A stretch of DNA of 64,000 bases from JANOZM01 sp031429355 (GTDB taxonomy: Bacteria; Pseudomonadota; Gammaproteobacteria; Burkholderiales; Burkholderiaceae_E). The stretch spans positions 645,554-709,553 of the forward strand of contig JANOZM010000013.1 of the NCBI GenBank assembly GCA_031429355.1. Direction: 5' to 3'. Each line of letters starts with the position of its first letter. Positions within the stretch are counted from its first letter, which is position 1. The position numbers were made by a program, and so were the translations under genes. Shown piece by piece: positions 45,896 to 54,241 of this stretch. The notes under the pieces were generated by a model. That model was not told where the DNA came from and searched no databases. It was given only the letters and a program-made list of their open reading frames with translations.

Positions 45896-46402
45896 ATGGA
45901 CCACTTACACGTTTCTTGGGATCAATACCATCGCCTAATCGAGCAGCTTGCAAAAAAAGTGCACGACTCCGGCTGGGAGTTTGACGAAATTTTGTGTTTG
46001 GCTCGTGGCGGGTTACGCGTTGGTGATGTGCTTTCGCGTATTTTTGATAAGCCGCTTGGTGTGTTGTTTACCAGCAGCTACCGCGAAAATGCCGGTACCG
46101 AGCAAGGCACTTTAATTATTGCCGAGTCGATCAGTTCAGCCAAGCCAATGGTCGGTCCACGCGTTTTAATCGCCGATGACTTGGTTGATAGCGGTGGCAC
46201 CTATTTAAAACTATTACCCGAGCTGCAAAAGCGTTATCCACACTTCACCGAAATGCGCACTGCAGTGCTTTGGTCAAAAGCGGGTTCTAAATACACGCCT
46301 GATTATTCGGTCGAGTATTTGCCGACCAGCCCTTGGATTCATCAACCATTCGAGTTGTATGACACGATGGAGTTAAAGGATCTGGCAGGGCGGGGGTTGT
46401 AG
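45896..46402 (+). CDS. Purine-type phosphoribosyltransferase
   Basis: A 168-residue type I phosphoribosyltransferase. The PRPP-binding motif VLIADDLVDSGGTYLKL is complete, and CLARGGLRVGDVLSRIF forms the substrate side of the fold. It resembles the hypoxanthine/xanthine-guanine group that often follows purA in betaproteobacteria, so a purine-salvage role is likely, but base specificity cannot be read from the sequence. It probably belongs to the purA transcript. Confidence 0.85.
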   Translation: MDHLHVSWDQYHRLIEQLAKKVHDSGWEFDEILCLARGGLRVGDVLSRIFDKPLGVLFTSSYRENAGTEQGTLIIAESISSAKPMVGPRVLIADDLVDSGGTYLKLLPELQKRYPHFTEMRTAVLWSKAGSKYTPDYSVEYLPTSPWIHQPFELYDTMELKDLAGRGL

Positions 46403-46426
46403 TTTAAAAAACTGCTTTTTGCACCA

Positions 46427-46465
46427 TTAACACATAAATACGCATTACACTTATTTATGTGTTAA
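46427..46465. promoter_or_regulatory. Perfect 14-bp inverted repeat, probable operator of the TA-like operon
   Basis: TTAACACATAAATA (46427-46440) and its exact complement TATTTATGTGTTAA (46452-46465) flank an 11-bp spacer, putting the arm centres 25 bp apart. It lies 40 bp before a gene with a ribbon-helix-helix-like N-terminus, so autoregulatory binding is the simplest reading. It is AT-rich and has no T-run, which argues against a terminator. Confidence 0.6.
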
Positions 46466-46504
46466 ATTAGGGGCCTTAATTGTCAATGGCCCGAGAGGCT
46501 CCGA

Positions 46505-46855
46505 ATGTCCACAACTACGGTTAACTTTACTGGCGCTGTCGATAAAACCTTGTTGAAGCGGGCAAAAATTATTGCTGCGCAAAACGATACTTCGATTAAT
46601 GCATTGTTTAATGCAGAGCTTCGGTATCTCGTAGAGACATTCGAGGCAGCGCAGGCATCCGGCAATAGTAATTTCCCCAATCTTTTATCGTTTGCTTTGG
46701 GGCAAATCGATGCACAGACCGCAATGGAACGCTTAGGCATAGATAGCTTCGAAGACTTGTTTTTGTTAATGGCGCAAGCCCATCTTCCGATGCCCCGTTT
46801 GGCCGAGTCAGTAACTGCTGAGATGGTTCAAAAGCTTCAAGAACTCTCAAAGTGA
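46505..46855 (+). CDS. Putative antitoxin (RHH-like N-terminus, UPF0175-like C-terminus)
   Basis: A 116-residue protein. The N-terminal about 45 residues (TVNFTGAVDKTLLKRAKIIA) look like a ribbon-helix-helix DNA-binding segment with a beta strand and two helices. The C-terminal half (ALGQIDAQTAMERLGIDSFE) resembles the short HTH-like domain of UPF0175 antitoxins. It overlaps the PIN-domain gene by four bases and has a perfect inverted repeat upstream, the layout of an autoregulated toxin-antitoxin operon. No close named family is recognised, so the function is inferred from context. Confidence 0.65.
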   Translation: MSTTTVNFTGAVDKTLLKRAKIIAAQNDTSINALFNAELRYLVETFEAAQASGNSNFPNLLSFALGQIDAQTAMERLGIDSFEDLFLLMAQAHLPMPRLAESVTAEMVQKLQELSK

Positions 46856-47340
46856 CTTTGTTGCCTGATGCCGGGCCCTTAATTACTTTGGCCTATGCAG
46901 ATGCATTAGATTTGTTGCTTAAACCCGGTTGGCAAGTTTCAATTGTTGATATGGTTTTATTTGAGGTAACTCGCAATCAAACACCGACAAGTGAGCGGAT
47001 TAAGCGGTGGGTTAGTCAGCACGAAATTAAGGTTTTGCCCACTCAAACGTTAGCGCATTACCGAGCAAATCCGACTGCACGAAGAAACCTTGGTGAGCAA
47101 GCGATACAAGAAGTTATTAATCAGTTTGTTTTGCAAGCGACGGACGAAAAAATGGTTCTTTTGTTTGAAGATCATGCGATTGCTCGAAGTAGCTTTTTTG
47201 TTCCCGACGGGTGCCAAAAAATAAGTACTCGTGCCTTTCTAATTTTTTTAGAACAAAAAGCTTGGATCGAAAATGCCAATGCCGTTGAGCGACGTGCCAT
47301 TCAAGCTGGTCGTCAATTCTCGCAATTGCGATTTCCTTAA
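46852..47340 (+). CDS. PIN-domain protein, probable toxin nuclease
   Basis: A 162-residue protein with the pattern of PIN-domain ribonucleases: the first Asp in TLLPDAGPLITLAYADAL, an acidic residue in MVLFEVTRNQ, a Glu in NLGEQAIQEVI and an Asp in LLFEDHAIARSS. The C-terminal part (about 120-162) is less typical. It starts four bases before the stop of the putative antitoxin gene, so the pair is translationally coupled. VapC-like RNA cleavage is likely but unproven. It converges on the LacI-type gene with a 14-bp gap. Confidence 0.72.
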   Translation: MTLLPDAGPLITLAYADALDLLLKPGWQVSIVDMVLFEVTRNQTPTSERIKRWVSQHEIKVLPTQTLAHYRANPTARRNLGEQAIQEVINQFVLQATDEKMVLLFEDHAIARSSFFVPDGCQKISTRAFLIFLEQKAWIENANAVERRAIQAGRQFSQLRFP

Positions 47341-47354
47341 GGCACAAACAGATG

Positions 47355-48365
47355 CTAGCCTTTGCTTCGTATTCCCGTGCTCTCACGCGCCAGCAAGGCA
47401 TAAGGTAGTAATGTTTTGTTCGGCAATATTTGCCCCGCCAAGGCCGTCATTAATTGCTGCGCCGTAGCGCGCCCTAGCTCTAAAGTAGACAGGCTAACCG
47501 TGGTTAAGGCTGGCACAATTTCTTGCGATAACTCGTTGTTGTCAATGCCGCAAATTGATAGCTGCTCTGGCACTTTAATTCCTAGCCGGCGTGCATGTAA
47601 AAGTGCACCCACCGCCAAAATATCGTTGCCACAAACAATAGCAGTTGGCGGCGTTTTGTGCGCTAGTAATTGATCTAATCCTAAGCGACCACCATTTAAA
47701 CTAAAGCCTTGTTCTGTAACGCGATGCGAGGGCAGTTTTATTTTGTTTTTTTCAAGCGTGCTTTGTACGCCTTGTAAGCGACTACGCGCACGGTCGTTGT
47801 TCTTTGTAAAGCCCGATATTAGGCCGATTTTGCGGTGCCCTAAATCAATTAAATGCTGCGTTAGTTCGCTAGCTAAACCATGGTTGTCAAAGCCTATAGA
47901 AGGCAGACGTGGATCGCAAGACCAATTGAGTATGGTCGGCTTTCCCCATCGTTTTATCGCCTGCCAAGTTTTTGGCAAGTGATCTGTGCCCACTAAAACC
48001 AAGGCATCAACCGCGCGTTGCTGCAATGCAATAACCGACTCGTATTCGCGTTCTAAATCGTACTCGTGCGTTGCAATAAGTAGCTGATGGTTTTGTTCAA
48101 TCAATGCCGACTGTAGCGCCTGTGTGCTGCGTGCAAAAATTGCTTGGTCTAGAAATGGCACAACACAACCTACGGTCTGTGTGCGGCCCGAGGCCAGGGC
48201 GCGGGCCGACGTGTCGGGCACATAACCTAGTTTTTTAATCGCCTGTTGAACGCGCGCACGCCGTTCGGGCTTAACTTGATCGGGTTTGGAAAGAACACGC
48301 GAAACGGTTGCAGTAGATACCTCCGCTAGCTGGGCAACATCTTCGATTCTGGCGCGCATTTGCAT
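47355..48365 (-). CDS. LacI-family transcriptional regulator
   Basis: A 336-residue LacI/GalR-type regulator. The N-terminal HTH (RIEDVAQLAEVSTATVSRVL) and hinge helix are complete, and the periplasmic-binding-protein-like effector domain follows (about 62-336, TQTVGCVVPFLDQAIFARST). It is divergent from the ABC transporter/sulfonate operon, with 195 bp between them. A LacI-type operator lies in that gap at 48491-48504, so it most likely represses that operon until an intermediate binds. Most LacI proteins sense sugars, so a sulfonate-derived effector would be unusual. Confidence 0.9.
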   Translation of the reverse strand: MQMRARIEDVAQLAEVSTATVSRVLSKPDQVKPERRARVQQAIKKLGYVPDTSARALASGRTQTVGCVVPFLDQAIFARSTQALQSALIEQNHQLLIATHEYDLEREYESVIALQQRAVDALVLVGTDHLPKTWQAIKRWGKPTILNWSCDPRLPSIGFDNHGLASELTQHLIDLGHRKIGLISGFTKNNDRARSRLQGVQSTLEKNKIKLPSHRVTEQGFSLNGGRLGLDQLLAHKTPPTAIVCGNDILAVGALLHARRLGIKVPEQLSICGIDNNELSQEIVPALTTVSLSTLELGRATAQQLMTALAGQILPNKTLLPYALLARESTGIRSKG

Positions 48366-48490
48366 TGTTGATTATCGTATGAAACGAACTGGCTGCTTAG
48401 TAGTTGGCGGCTATAGGTTGGGATTTTAAGCAATTGATTGGCTTAAAGTTCGTAAAAAAATACTCTGCGCGAAAAAACAAGTTTAAAAAA

Positions 48491-48504
48491 TGAAAGCGCT
48501 TACA
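48491..48504. promoter_or_regulatory. LacI-family operator in the sulfonate operon promoter
   Basis: TGAAAGCGCTTACA is a palindrome around a central CG with one mismatched pair, matching the general LacI/GalR operator pattern. It lies 57 bp before the first permease start. A second perfect inverted repeat, TAGTATT-TATC-AATACTA, follows at 48516-48533 and overlaps the likely -10 region. Confidence 0.65.
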
Positions 48505-48560
48505 AATTTTAATGCTAGTATTTATCAATACTACAAAGGCGTCAAGTTGCATATAAAGCA

Positions 48561-49361
48561 ATGAGCTCACTGTCCCGTCGTTCATCTTCTCGTCGAACTA
48601 TTATTGGTCTCGTCACTTTGGTGGCGGTGCTAATTCTTTGGTACGTCGCAACGACTTTAACTGGTTGGATTAGCCCCGCTCGCTTTCCTCGCCCTAACGA
48701 ATGGCTTGGTTCATTAAAGACTATTGCATTTGATGGCTACAGCAATGGTCAGTTGTATTTACATGTATGGCAAAGCATTAAGTTGGTTGCCATGGGATTT
48801 TCGGTTGCGGTTGGTATCGGCGTTCCTTTGGGTCTAGCCATGGGTTATTCAAAACGCATGGAAGCCTTTTTCAACCCTGCATTTTTATTGCTTCGACCCA
48901 TACCGCCGTTGGCGTGGATTCCATTGGCAATTGTTTGGCTTGGGCTAGATAACGCTTCAAAAATACTCGTAATTTTTGTTGCTGCGTTTGTACCTTCAGT
49001 CATCAATACCTATACCGGTGTTCGTAACATCGAAAAGCCTATTTTAGAAGCTGCAAAAATGCTGGGCATCGGGCATTGGCAACTGATTAAAGAGGTTTTA
49101 ATTCCCGGTAGCCTGCCCATGATATTTACAGGCTTGCGTTTGTCATTGCAAGCCAGTTGGACGACGCTTGTCGCGGCCGAGTTAATTGGTGCGGTGTATG
49201 GTTTAGGTAGCATTTTGAACCAAGCTGCCCAAGATATTTACCCCGCTATGATTTTAGTGGCTATGGTTTGTGTTGGCTTGTGTGGAGCCGGGACCACCTG
49301 GTTACTTGGAAAAGTTGAAGCGCGCAGCATGCCTTGGCGTAGCGGAATGGTGGCGCAATGA
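48561..49361 (+). CDS. ABC transporter permease (NitT/TauT type), first copy
   Basis: A 266-residue inner-membrane permease with about six helices and the BPD-type loop typical of the nitrate/sulfonate/taurine group (EAAKMLGIGHWQLIKEVLIP). It is the first gene of the operon. With the second permease, the ATPase and the binding protein it makes a complete importer. No strong ribosome-binding site precedes the ATG. The catabolic genes downstream suggest a sulfonate as substrate, though members of this family also carry nitrate, thiamine precursors and other organic ions. Confidence 0.88.
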   Translation: MSSLSRRSSSRRTIIGLVTLVAVLILWYVATTLTGWISPARFPRPNEWLGSLKTIAFDGYSNGQLYLHVWQSIKLVAMGFSVAVGIGVPLGLAMGYSKRMEAFFNPAFLLLRPIPPLAWIPLAIVWLGLDNASKILVIFVAAFVPSVINTYTGVRNIEKPILEAAKMLGIGHWQLIKEVLIPGSLPMIFTGLRLSLQASWTTLVAAELIGAVYGLGSILNQAAQDIYPAMILVAMVCVGLCGAGTTWLLGKVEARSMPWRSGMVAQ

Positions 49362-50143
49362 CGTTAGCCGCGAACGGTCGCAAACCCTCCATGTGGCCCT
49401 ACACAATTGCGGGGTTGCTGACATTTTTGGGTATTTGGTATCTCGCTGCCATTGCCGAGTTAGCCCCTGCTAAGTTTTTACCAATGCCGCATCAAGTGAT
49501 TGCACGCCTGATACAACTCACCCACGAGCCATTTGCTGGCGGTACATTAGGCGAGCATATGTTGGGAAGCTTGCATCGTTACTCTTTGGGATTTGGTTTG
49601 GCGGCAATTGTTGGTGTTCCTCTTGGTTTGTTAATGGGGCGCTTTCGGCTCTTGGATGATATTGTTACCCCATTGTTTGACGCCGTGCGTTTTATTGCAC
49701 CGGTCGCTTGGGTGCCCTTTGCTGCGTTGTGGTTTGGTACTGGTATTGGTGGCCCAACTTTGATTATTTTTTCTGGTGCGTTTCCACCTTGTTTAATTAA
49801 CGCCTATCGGGGCGCAAAAGGAGTGGATATTCGCTACCTAGAGGCGGCCAGTATGTTGGGTATTAGTAGCTATAAAACGATTACCCAAGTTTTGTTTCCG
49901 GCCGCCATTCCTTCAATTATTGCTGGGTTGCGTATTGGGGCCGGTTTGGGGTGGCTCTCTTTGGTTGGTGCCGAGCTAATTGTGGCTAGTAGCGGAATGG
50001 GCTATTTAATTGTTAAGGGGCAAAGCGCAATTGCTACCGACACCGTCATGGCCGGGATGTTGGCCATAGGCGCGGTTGGTGTGATTATTGATATTTTAAT
50101 TCGCAAGGTTGAAGCCCACTTGCTGCGGCACCGGAATAATTAA
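49358..50143 (+). CDS. ABC transporter permease (NitT/TauT type), second copy
   Basis: A 261-residue paralogue of the preceding permease with the same fold; its EAA loop is EAASMLGISSYKTITQVLFP. It overlaps the first permease by four bases and the ATPase by one base. Many SsuABC/TauABC systems use one permease as a homodimer, so two different permeases suggest a heterodimeric channel. Hydrophobic segments include TIAGLLTFLGIWYLAAIAEL and LAAIVGVPLGLLMGRF. Confidence 0.88.
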   Translation: MTLAANGRKPSMWPYTIAGLLTFLGIWYLAAIAELAPAKFLPMPHQVIARLIQLTHEPFAGGTLGEHMLGSLHRYSLGFGLAAIVGVPLGLLMGRFRLLDDIVTPLFDAVRFIAPVAWVPFAALWFGTGIGGPTLIIFSGAFPPCLINAYRGAKGVDIRYLEAASMLGISSYKTITQVLFPAAIPSIIAGLRIGAGLGWLSLVGAELIVASSGMGYLIVKGQSAIATDTVMAGMLAIGAVGVIIDILIRKVEAHLLRHRNN

Positions 50144-50937
50144 TGAGTACGATTACATTTACAAACGTTAGCCGAATTTTTCAGCGCGATCAAAAAGACT
50201 TACTCATTCTTGATCAAATTAATTTAACTGTTCAAGACAAAGAATTTGTCGCGATTGTTGGCCCCTCTGGCTGCGGAAAAACAACCTGCATGCGCATGGT
50301 AGCGGGGTTAGAGTTTCCGTCCAGTGGCAGCGTAAAAGTGGCGGACAAAGAAGTCACTTCACCTGGTCCCGAGCGCGCTGTTGTGTTTCAACAATTTGCA
50401 TTGTTTCCTTGGAAGTCGGTTTACGACAATATCGACTTTGGGTTGCAAGCCAAAGGGCTTGGAGCAGACGAACGTAATACAATCATTACGCATTACATTG
50501 GGCTAATGAATTTACAAGGTTACGAAACCGCGTATCCACATCAATTATCGGGCGGTATGCAGCAACGGGTTGCCATTGCCCGTGCCTATGCGCTCGACCC
50601 CGATGCCTTGCTAATGGATGAGCCGTTTGGCGCCCTAGATGCGCAGACCCGCGTTGTAATGCAAGAAGAATTGGTTAAACTTGCACGTAAGAACCCACGC
50701 ACGGTTTTGTTTATTACGCACTCGGTTGAAGAGGCCGTTTATTTAGCCGATCGCGTCGTTGTTATGACAAGCCGCCCCGGTCGCATTAAAGAAATTTTAG
50801 ATGTAAAGTCGGTTCGTGAAAGCGCAGGCTGGGATACGCATTCAAAAATTGAAGATGTCATGGACTTAGCTTCATTTGTCCATTTAAGAACCAAGATTTG
50901 GAAATCCTTGCGTGAAGAACACGCTGGAGATCACTGA
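50143..50937 (+). CDS. ABC transporter ATP-binding protein (NitT/TauT type)
   Basis: A 264-residue ATPase energising the importer. It has Walker A GPSGCGKTTCMRM, Q-loop VVFQQFALFPWKSV, signature LSGGMQQRVAIARAYAL, Walker B LLMDEPFGALD and the switch His in LFITHSVEEAV. The sequence resembles SsuB/TauB-type subunits. The ATG overlaps the previous stop (TAATG). The binding-protein gene follows after a 72-bp gap. Confidence 0.92.
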   Translation: MSTITFTNVSRIFQRDQKDLLILDQINLTVQDKEFVAIVGPSGCGKTTCMRMVAGLEFPSSGSVKVADKEVTSPGPERAVVFQQFALFPWKSVYDNIDFGLQAKGLGADERNTIITHYIGLMNLQGYETAYPHQLSGGMQQRVAIARAYALDPDALLMDEPFGALDAQTRVVMQEELVKLARKNPRTVLFITHSVEEAVYLADRVVVMTSRPGRIKEILDVKSVRESAGWDTHSKIEDVMDLASFVHLRTKIWKSLREEHAGDH

Positions 50938-51009
50938 TTTTGAAAGTCGCAGTAACAAAGTGCATTAGCAAGTATTACCACTAGTTTGACATCAACCAGG
51001 AGACGTGCC

Positions 51010-52062
51010 GTGAAAAAGAGCGTGATTTCAGTAGTCGTTGCAACCGTTTGTGCGCTAGGTTTATCGGGAGTAGCTAGCGCTCAAGCATTAACACCCATCA
51101 AGGTGAGCTATCAACCATCGTTGTATTGGGCTATGCCGTTTCATGTAGCAACCGAAAAAGGTTGGTGGAAAGAAGTTGGTTTAGCACCAGAGTTCAGTAC
51201 CTTTCCGGCTGGTGTCCCGCAAATTGCTGCTTCGGCTGCCAAGTCATGGGATGTGGGCGGTACGGGTTCGGTTCCTGCGGTATTGGGCCATGTACGGTTC
51301 GGTATTAAAACGATTGGTATTTCCAATGATGAATCTGTTGGTAATGCCCTAGTAGGTAGCGCAAAAGCGGCTGCTGAATTTGCAGTAAATCCCGCCAATG
51401 CGTTACGTGGAAAAACAATTACGTTGACGCAAAATTCAACCGCCGATTTTGCTGTTCAATCGTGTTTGAAAAAATACGGCTTAAAGAAATCTGATGTCAT
51501 CATGAAAAACATGGGACAGGCAGAAATTATTTCGGCTATCTCGTCAAATAATTCCGATCTAGCCGGTATGTGGGCTCCCAACATTTACACCGTTGAAGAA
51601 AAAGCGGGCGCTAAAGTGTTGTGTAGCGGTAAAGATGGTGGTGCGGTGGTACCAGGTGCTTTAATCGCCCGTGGTGATTACGCTAAAGAAAACCCCCAGA
51701 ACGTTGCTAAGTTTTTAGCCGTGTACTTACGCGCATGGACTTGGATGAATGCCAACAAACCTGAAGCGCTACGAATGATGAAAGACTTTTATGCCAAAGG
51801 CGGTGTTTCGTTAAGCGATGCAGCAATGGCCAAAGAGTTTTCGACACGTCCGACGTTTAACTTGGGCCAACAACTAACGATGATGGATCGTAAAAGCGGT
51901 GCTTCTACCGTGGACGGTTGGTTCGGTGAGCTTTCGAACTTTATGAAAGACACAGGCGCAGTGCAAGAAGTACCAAAGGTTAATGATTTCGTAACGGACG
52001 AGTTTTTGAAAATGGTAAACGCCGATCCAGCGTTACGTGAATTTGCCAACTCAGCCAAGTAG
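51010..52062 (+). CDS. ABC transporter substrate-binding protein (SsuA/TauA/NMT1-like)
   Basis: A periplasmic binding protein of about 350 residues. A GTG at 51010 is chosen because CAGGAGA lies five bases upstream and the product then begins with a normal Sec signal, KKSVISVVVATVCALGLSGV, cleaved after ASA. The mature part has the NMT1/SsuA fold (IKVSYQPSLYWAMPFHVATE; ALRGKTITLTQNSTADFAV). The ligand is likely the sulfonate degraded by the downstream enzymes. An open frame upstream of the GTG is not needed. Confidence 0.88.
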   Translation: MKKSVISVVVATVCALGLSGVASAQALTPIKVSYQPSLYWAMPFHVATEKGWWKEVGLAPEFSTFPAGVPQIAASAAKSWDVGGTGSVPAVLGHVRFGIKTIGISNDESVGNALVGSAKAAAEFAVNPANALRGKTITLTQNSTADFAVQSCLKKYGLKKSDVIMKNMGQAEIISAISSNNSDLAGMWAPNIYTVEEKAGAKVLCSGKDGGAVVPGALIARGDYAKENPQNVAKFLAVYLRAWTWMNANKPEALRMMKDFYAKGGVSLSDAAMAKEFSTRPTFNLGQQLTMMDRKSGASTVDGWFGELSNFMKDTGAVQEVPKVNDFVTDEFLKMVNADPALREFANSAK

Positions 52063-52090
52063 TTTAATTTAATCTAAGGAGCAACATTGC

Positions 52091-53404
52091 ATGACGATTA
52101 CCTATTTAAAGAAGGCAGATAAAACTCCCGAAACGGAAACTGCTAGTGCGCAAAAAGTCGTTAGTGAAATGTTGCTTCGTATACAAACTGACGGCGAAGA
52201 TGCCGTCAGACAATATGCTAAAGATCTGGATAAATGGAGCGGTGAGTTTATCGTTAGTGCGGCTGACTTAGAGCGCAATGCAAATGAAGTTCCCGCACAA
52301 GTAAAGAAAGATATCGATTTTGCAATCGAGCAAGTATCAAACTTCGCGCACGCTCAACGGCGTTCGTTAAGCGAATTTCAAGTAGAGCTGCATCCCGGTG
52401 TTATTGCTGGGCAACGTGTTATCCCAGTCAACGTAGCGGGTTGTTACGCCCCGGCTGGACGCTATGCCCACATCGCCTCGGCCTATATGGGTGTGGCAAC
52501 CGCTAAGGCTGCTGGCGTTAAAACGATTGTGGCTTGTTCTGGCCCGTTTCGCGGCGGCCCAATGCATCCTTATTTAATGTATGCGTTTCACAAAGCTGGT
52601 GCCAATGTCATCATGACTTTGGGCGGTGTACAAGCTATTGCAGCTATGGCTTACGGATTGTTTACTGGGCAACGTGCTGATGTGATTGTTGGACCTGGCA
52701 ACAAATTTGTCGCCGAAGCCAAGCGTAGTTTGTTTGGCCAAGTGGGCATTGACGTTTTTGCAGGCCCATCAGAGGTGGCCGTTATTGCCGACGAAACTGC
52801 AGACCCAGCCATTGTGGCTAGCGACTTGGTCGGGCAGGCCGAGCACGGCCACGAATCGCCCGCTTGGTTGTTTACTAACAGCACGTCCTTAGCACAAGAG
52901 GTAATGCGCCGAATCCCAATACTCATTGAAGCCTTGCCGCCGACAGCGCGTGATGCTGCGGGTAGTGCTTGGCGCGATTACGGCGAAGTCATTGTGTGTG
53001 ACACGCGCGAAGAGCTCGCGAAAGTATCCGATCAGTATGCCTCCGAACATTTAGAAGTTCATGCCAAAGATCTCGACTGGTGGTTAGAAAATTTAACTTG
53101 CTATGGCTCGTTGTTCTTGGGCGAAGAAACAACTGTTGCGTATGGCGATAAAGCCAGCGGACCAAACCATGTTTTACCCACTAAAGGTGCGGCCCGTTAT
53201 TCAGGCGGCCTATCGGTGCACAAGTTTTTAAAGACCTTTACATGGCAAAAAATGGATCGCCCCGCTGCCCGTGATATTGGCTTGGCAACAGCGCGTATTT
53301 CTCGTCTAGAGGGCATGGAAGCCCATGCTCGTACTGCCGATGATCGGTTGGCAAAATATTATCCTGGCGAGCAATTTGATTTAGGCGAACCCGTAAAAGT
53401 ATGA
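52091..53404 (+). CDS. hpsN: HpsN-like sulfopropanediol 3-dehydrogenase (HisD superfamily)
   Basis: A 437-residue NAD-dependent four-electron dehydrogenase of the histidinol dehydrogenase superfamily. HpsN oxidises (R)-2,3-dihydroxypropane-1-sulfonate to (R)-sulfolactate through the aldehyde. Zinc ligands and catalytic residues align with HisD: Gln and His in DLVGQAEHGHES, Glu-His in ASEHLEVHA, Asp in AYGDKASGPNHVLPT and His in EGMEAHART. The MTITYLKKA start and the SuyAB genes downstream point to HpsN rather than true HisD. AAGGAG precedes the ATG. Substrate assignment rests on family resemblance and context. Confidence 0.83.
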   Translation: MTITYLKKADKTPETETASAQKVVSEMLLRIQTDGEDAVRQYAKDLDKWSGEFIVSAADLERNANEVPAQVKKDIDFAIEQVSNFAHAQRRSLSEFQVELHPGVIAGQRVIPVNVAGCYAPAGRYAHIASAYMGVATAKAAGVKTIVACSGPFRGGPMHPYLMYAFHKAGANVIMTLGGVQAIAAMAYGLFTGQRADVIVGPGNKFVAEAKRSLFGQVGIDVFAGPSEVAVIADETADPAIVASDLVGQAEHGHESPAWLFTNSTSLAQEVMRRIPILIEALPPTARDAAGSAWRDYGEVIVCDTREELAKVSDQYASEHLEVHAKDLDWWLENLTCYGSLFLGEETTVAYGDKASGPNHVLPTKGAARYSGGLSVHKFLKTFTWQKMDRPAARDIGLATARISRLEGMEAHARTADDRLAKYYPGEQFDLGEPVKV

Positions 53405-54192
53405 CGAATTTAGCAACAACGTCGGCGCAATTACCGACTCTGTTTAACCTAGCCGGTAAGACCGCTTTGGTTACTGGCGGTGCAACCGGTATTGGGTTCG
53501 CAATGGCGCAAGCGCTAGGTGCGGCGGGCGCTAGGTTAGTACTGATGTCACGAAACTTCGAGACCTTAAATCAGTCGGCTAGAACCTTGCATGAGCAGGG
53601 CATCGCAGCCAAAGTTGTTGCGGTTGATTTAGGTAACACCGCGCTCATGGCGGGCGCAGCACTTGACGCGCAAGCCGCTTGGGGTGAGGTCGATATTTTG
53701 GTTAATGCGGCCGGCATCAATTTGCGAGAGCCGTTTGCAACTGTGACGCCTGATACTTGGAATCAACAAGTGAACATTCATTTAGCCGCGCCGTTTTTTT
53801 TAACCCAAGCTTTAGCACCCCAAATGAAGGCCCGTGGTTGGGGGCGCATTGTTAACGTTGCTTCGCTACAGAGTTATCGCGCATTTGCCAATAGCGCCCC
53901 GTATGGCGCCGCTAAAGGCGGTATCGTGCAGCTAACACGCGCCATTGCGCAAGAGTGGTCAAAGCATGGCATAAATTGCAATGCAATAAGCCCAGGGTTT
54001 TTTCCAACGGCTCTGACCGCAAGTGTGTTTGCCGACCCAGTCAGTGCGGCTCGCAATGCCGAGCAAACTTGTATTGGTCGCAACGGTAAGCTCGAAGATT
54101 TGCACGGCGTTACGGTGTTTCTTGCTAGTGAAGCCAGCGCGTTTATTACTGGTCAAACCTTAATGGTTGACGGTGGATTTACAGCGCGGTAA
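53401..54192 (+). CDS. Short-chain dehydrogenase/reductase
   Basis: A 263-residue classical SDR. The NAD(P) motif is ALVTGGATGIGFAMAQALGA, the NAG motif is NAAGINL, and the catalytic Ser and Tyr-x-x-x-Lys are in VASLQSYRAFANSAPYGAAKG. It overlaps hpsN by four bases. In known hps clusters an SDR and a second alcohol dehydrogenase interconvert the enantiomers of dihydroxypropanesulfonate via the ketone; this gene could do the same here. Other roles, such as oxidising a related hydroxy-sulfonate, are equally open. Confidence 0.87.
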   Translation: MTNLATTSAQLPTLFNLAGKTALVTGGATGIGFAMAQALGAAGARLVLMSRNFETLNQSARTLHEQGIAAKVVAVDLGNTALMAGAALDAQAAWGEVDILVNAAGINLREPFATVTPDTWNQQVNIHLAAPFFLTQALAPQMKARGWGRIVNVASLQSYRAFANSAPYGAAKGGIVQLTRAIAQEWSKHGINCNAISPGFFPTALTASVFADPVSAARNAEQTCIGRNGKLEDLHGVTVFLASEASAFITGQTLMVDGGFTAR

Positions 54193-54241
54193 CTGTAAGT
54201 AAAAAGCGAATATAAGAAAAAAAGCGAAAGTGAATTCCGCA

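Noticed and set aside
46427..46465. Inverted repeat as a terminator of the purA/phosphoribosyltransferase transcript
   Set aside because: The arms are almost entirely A/T and no T-run follows. Position before an RHH-like gene fits an operator better.
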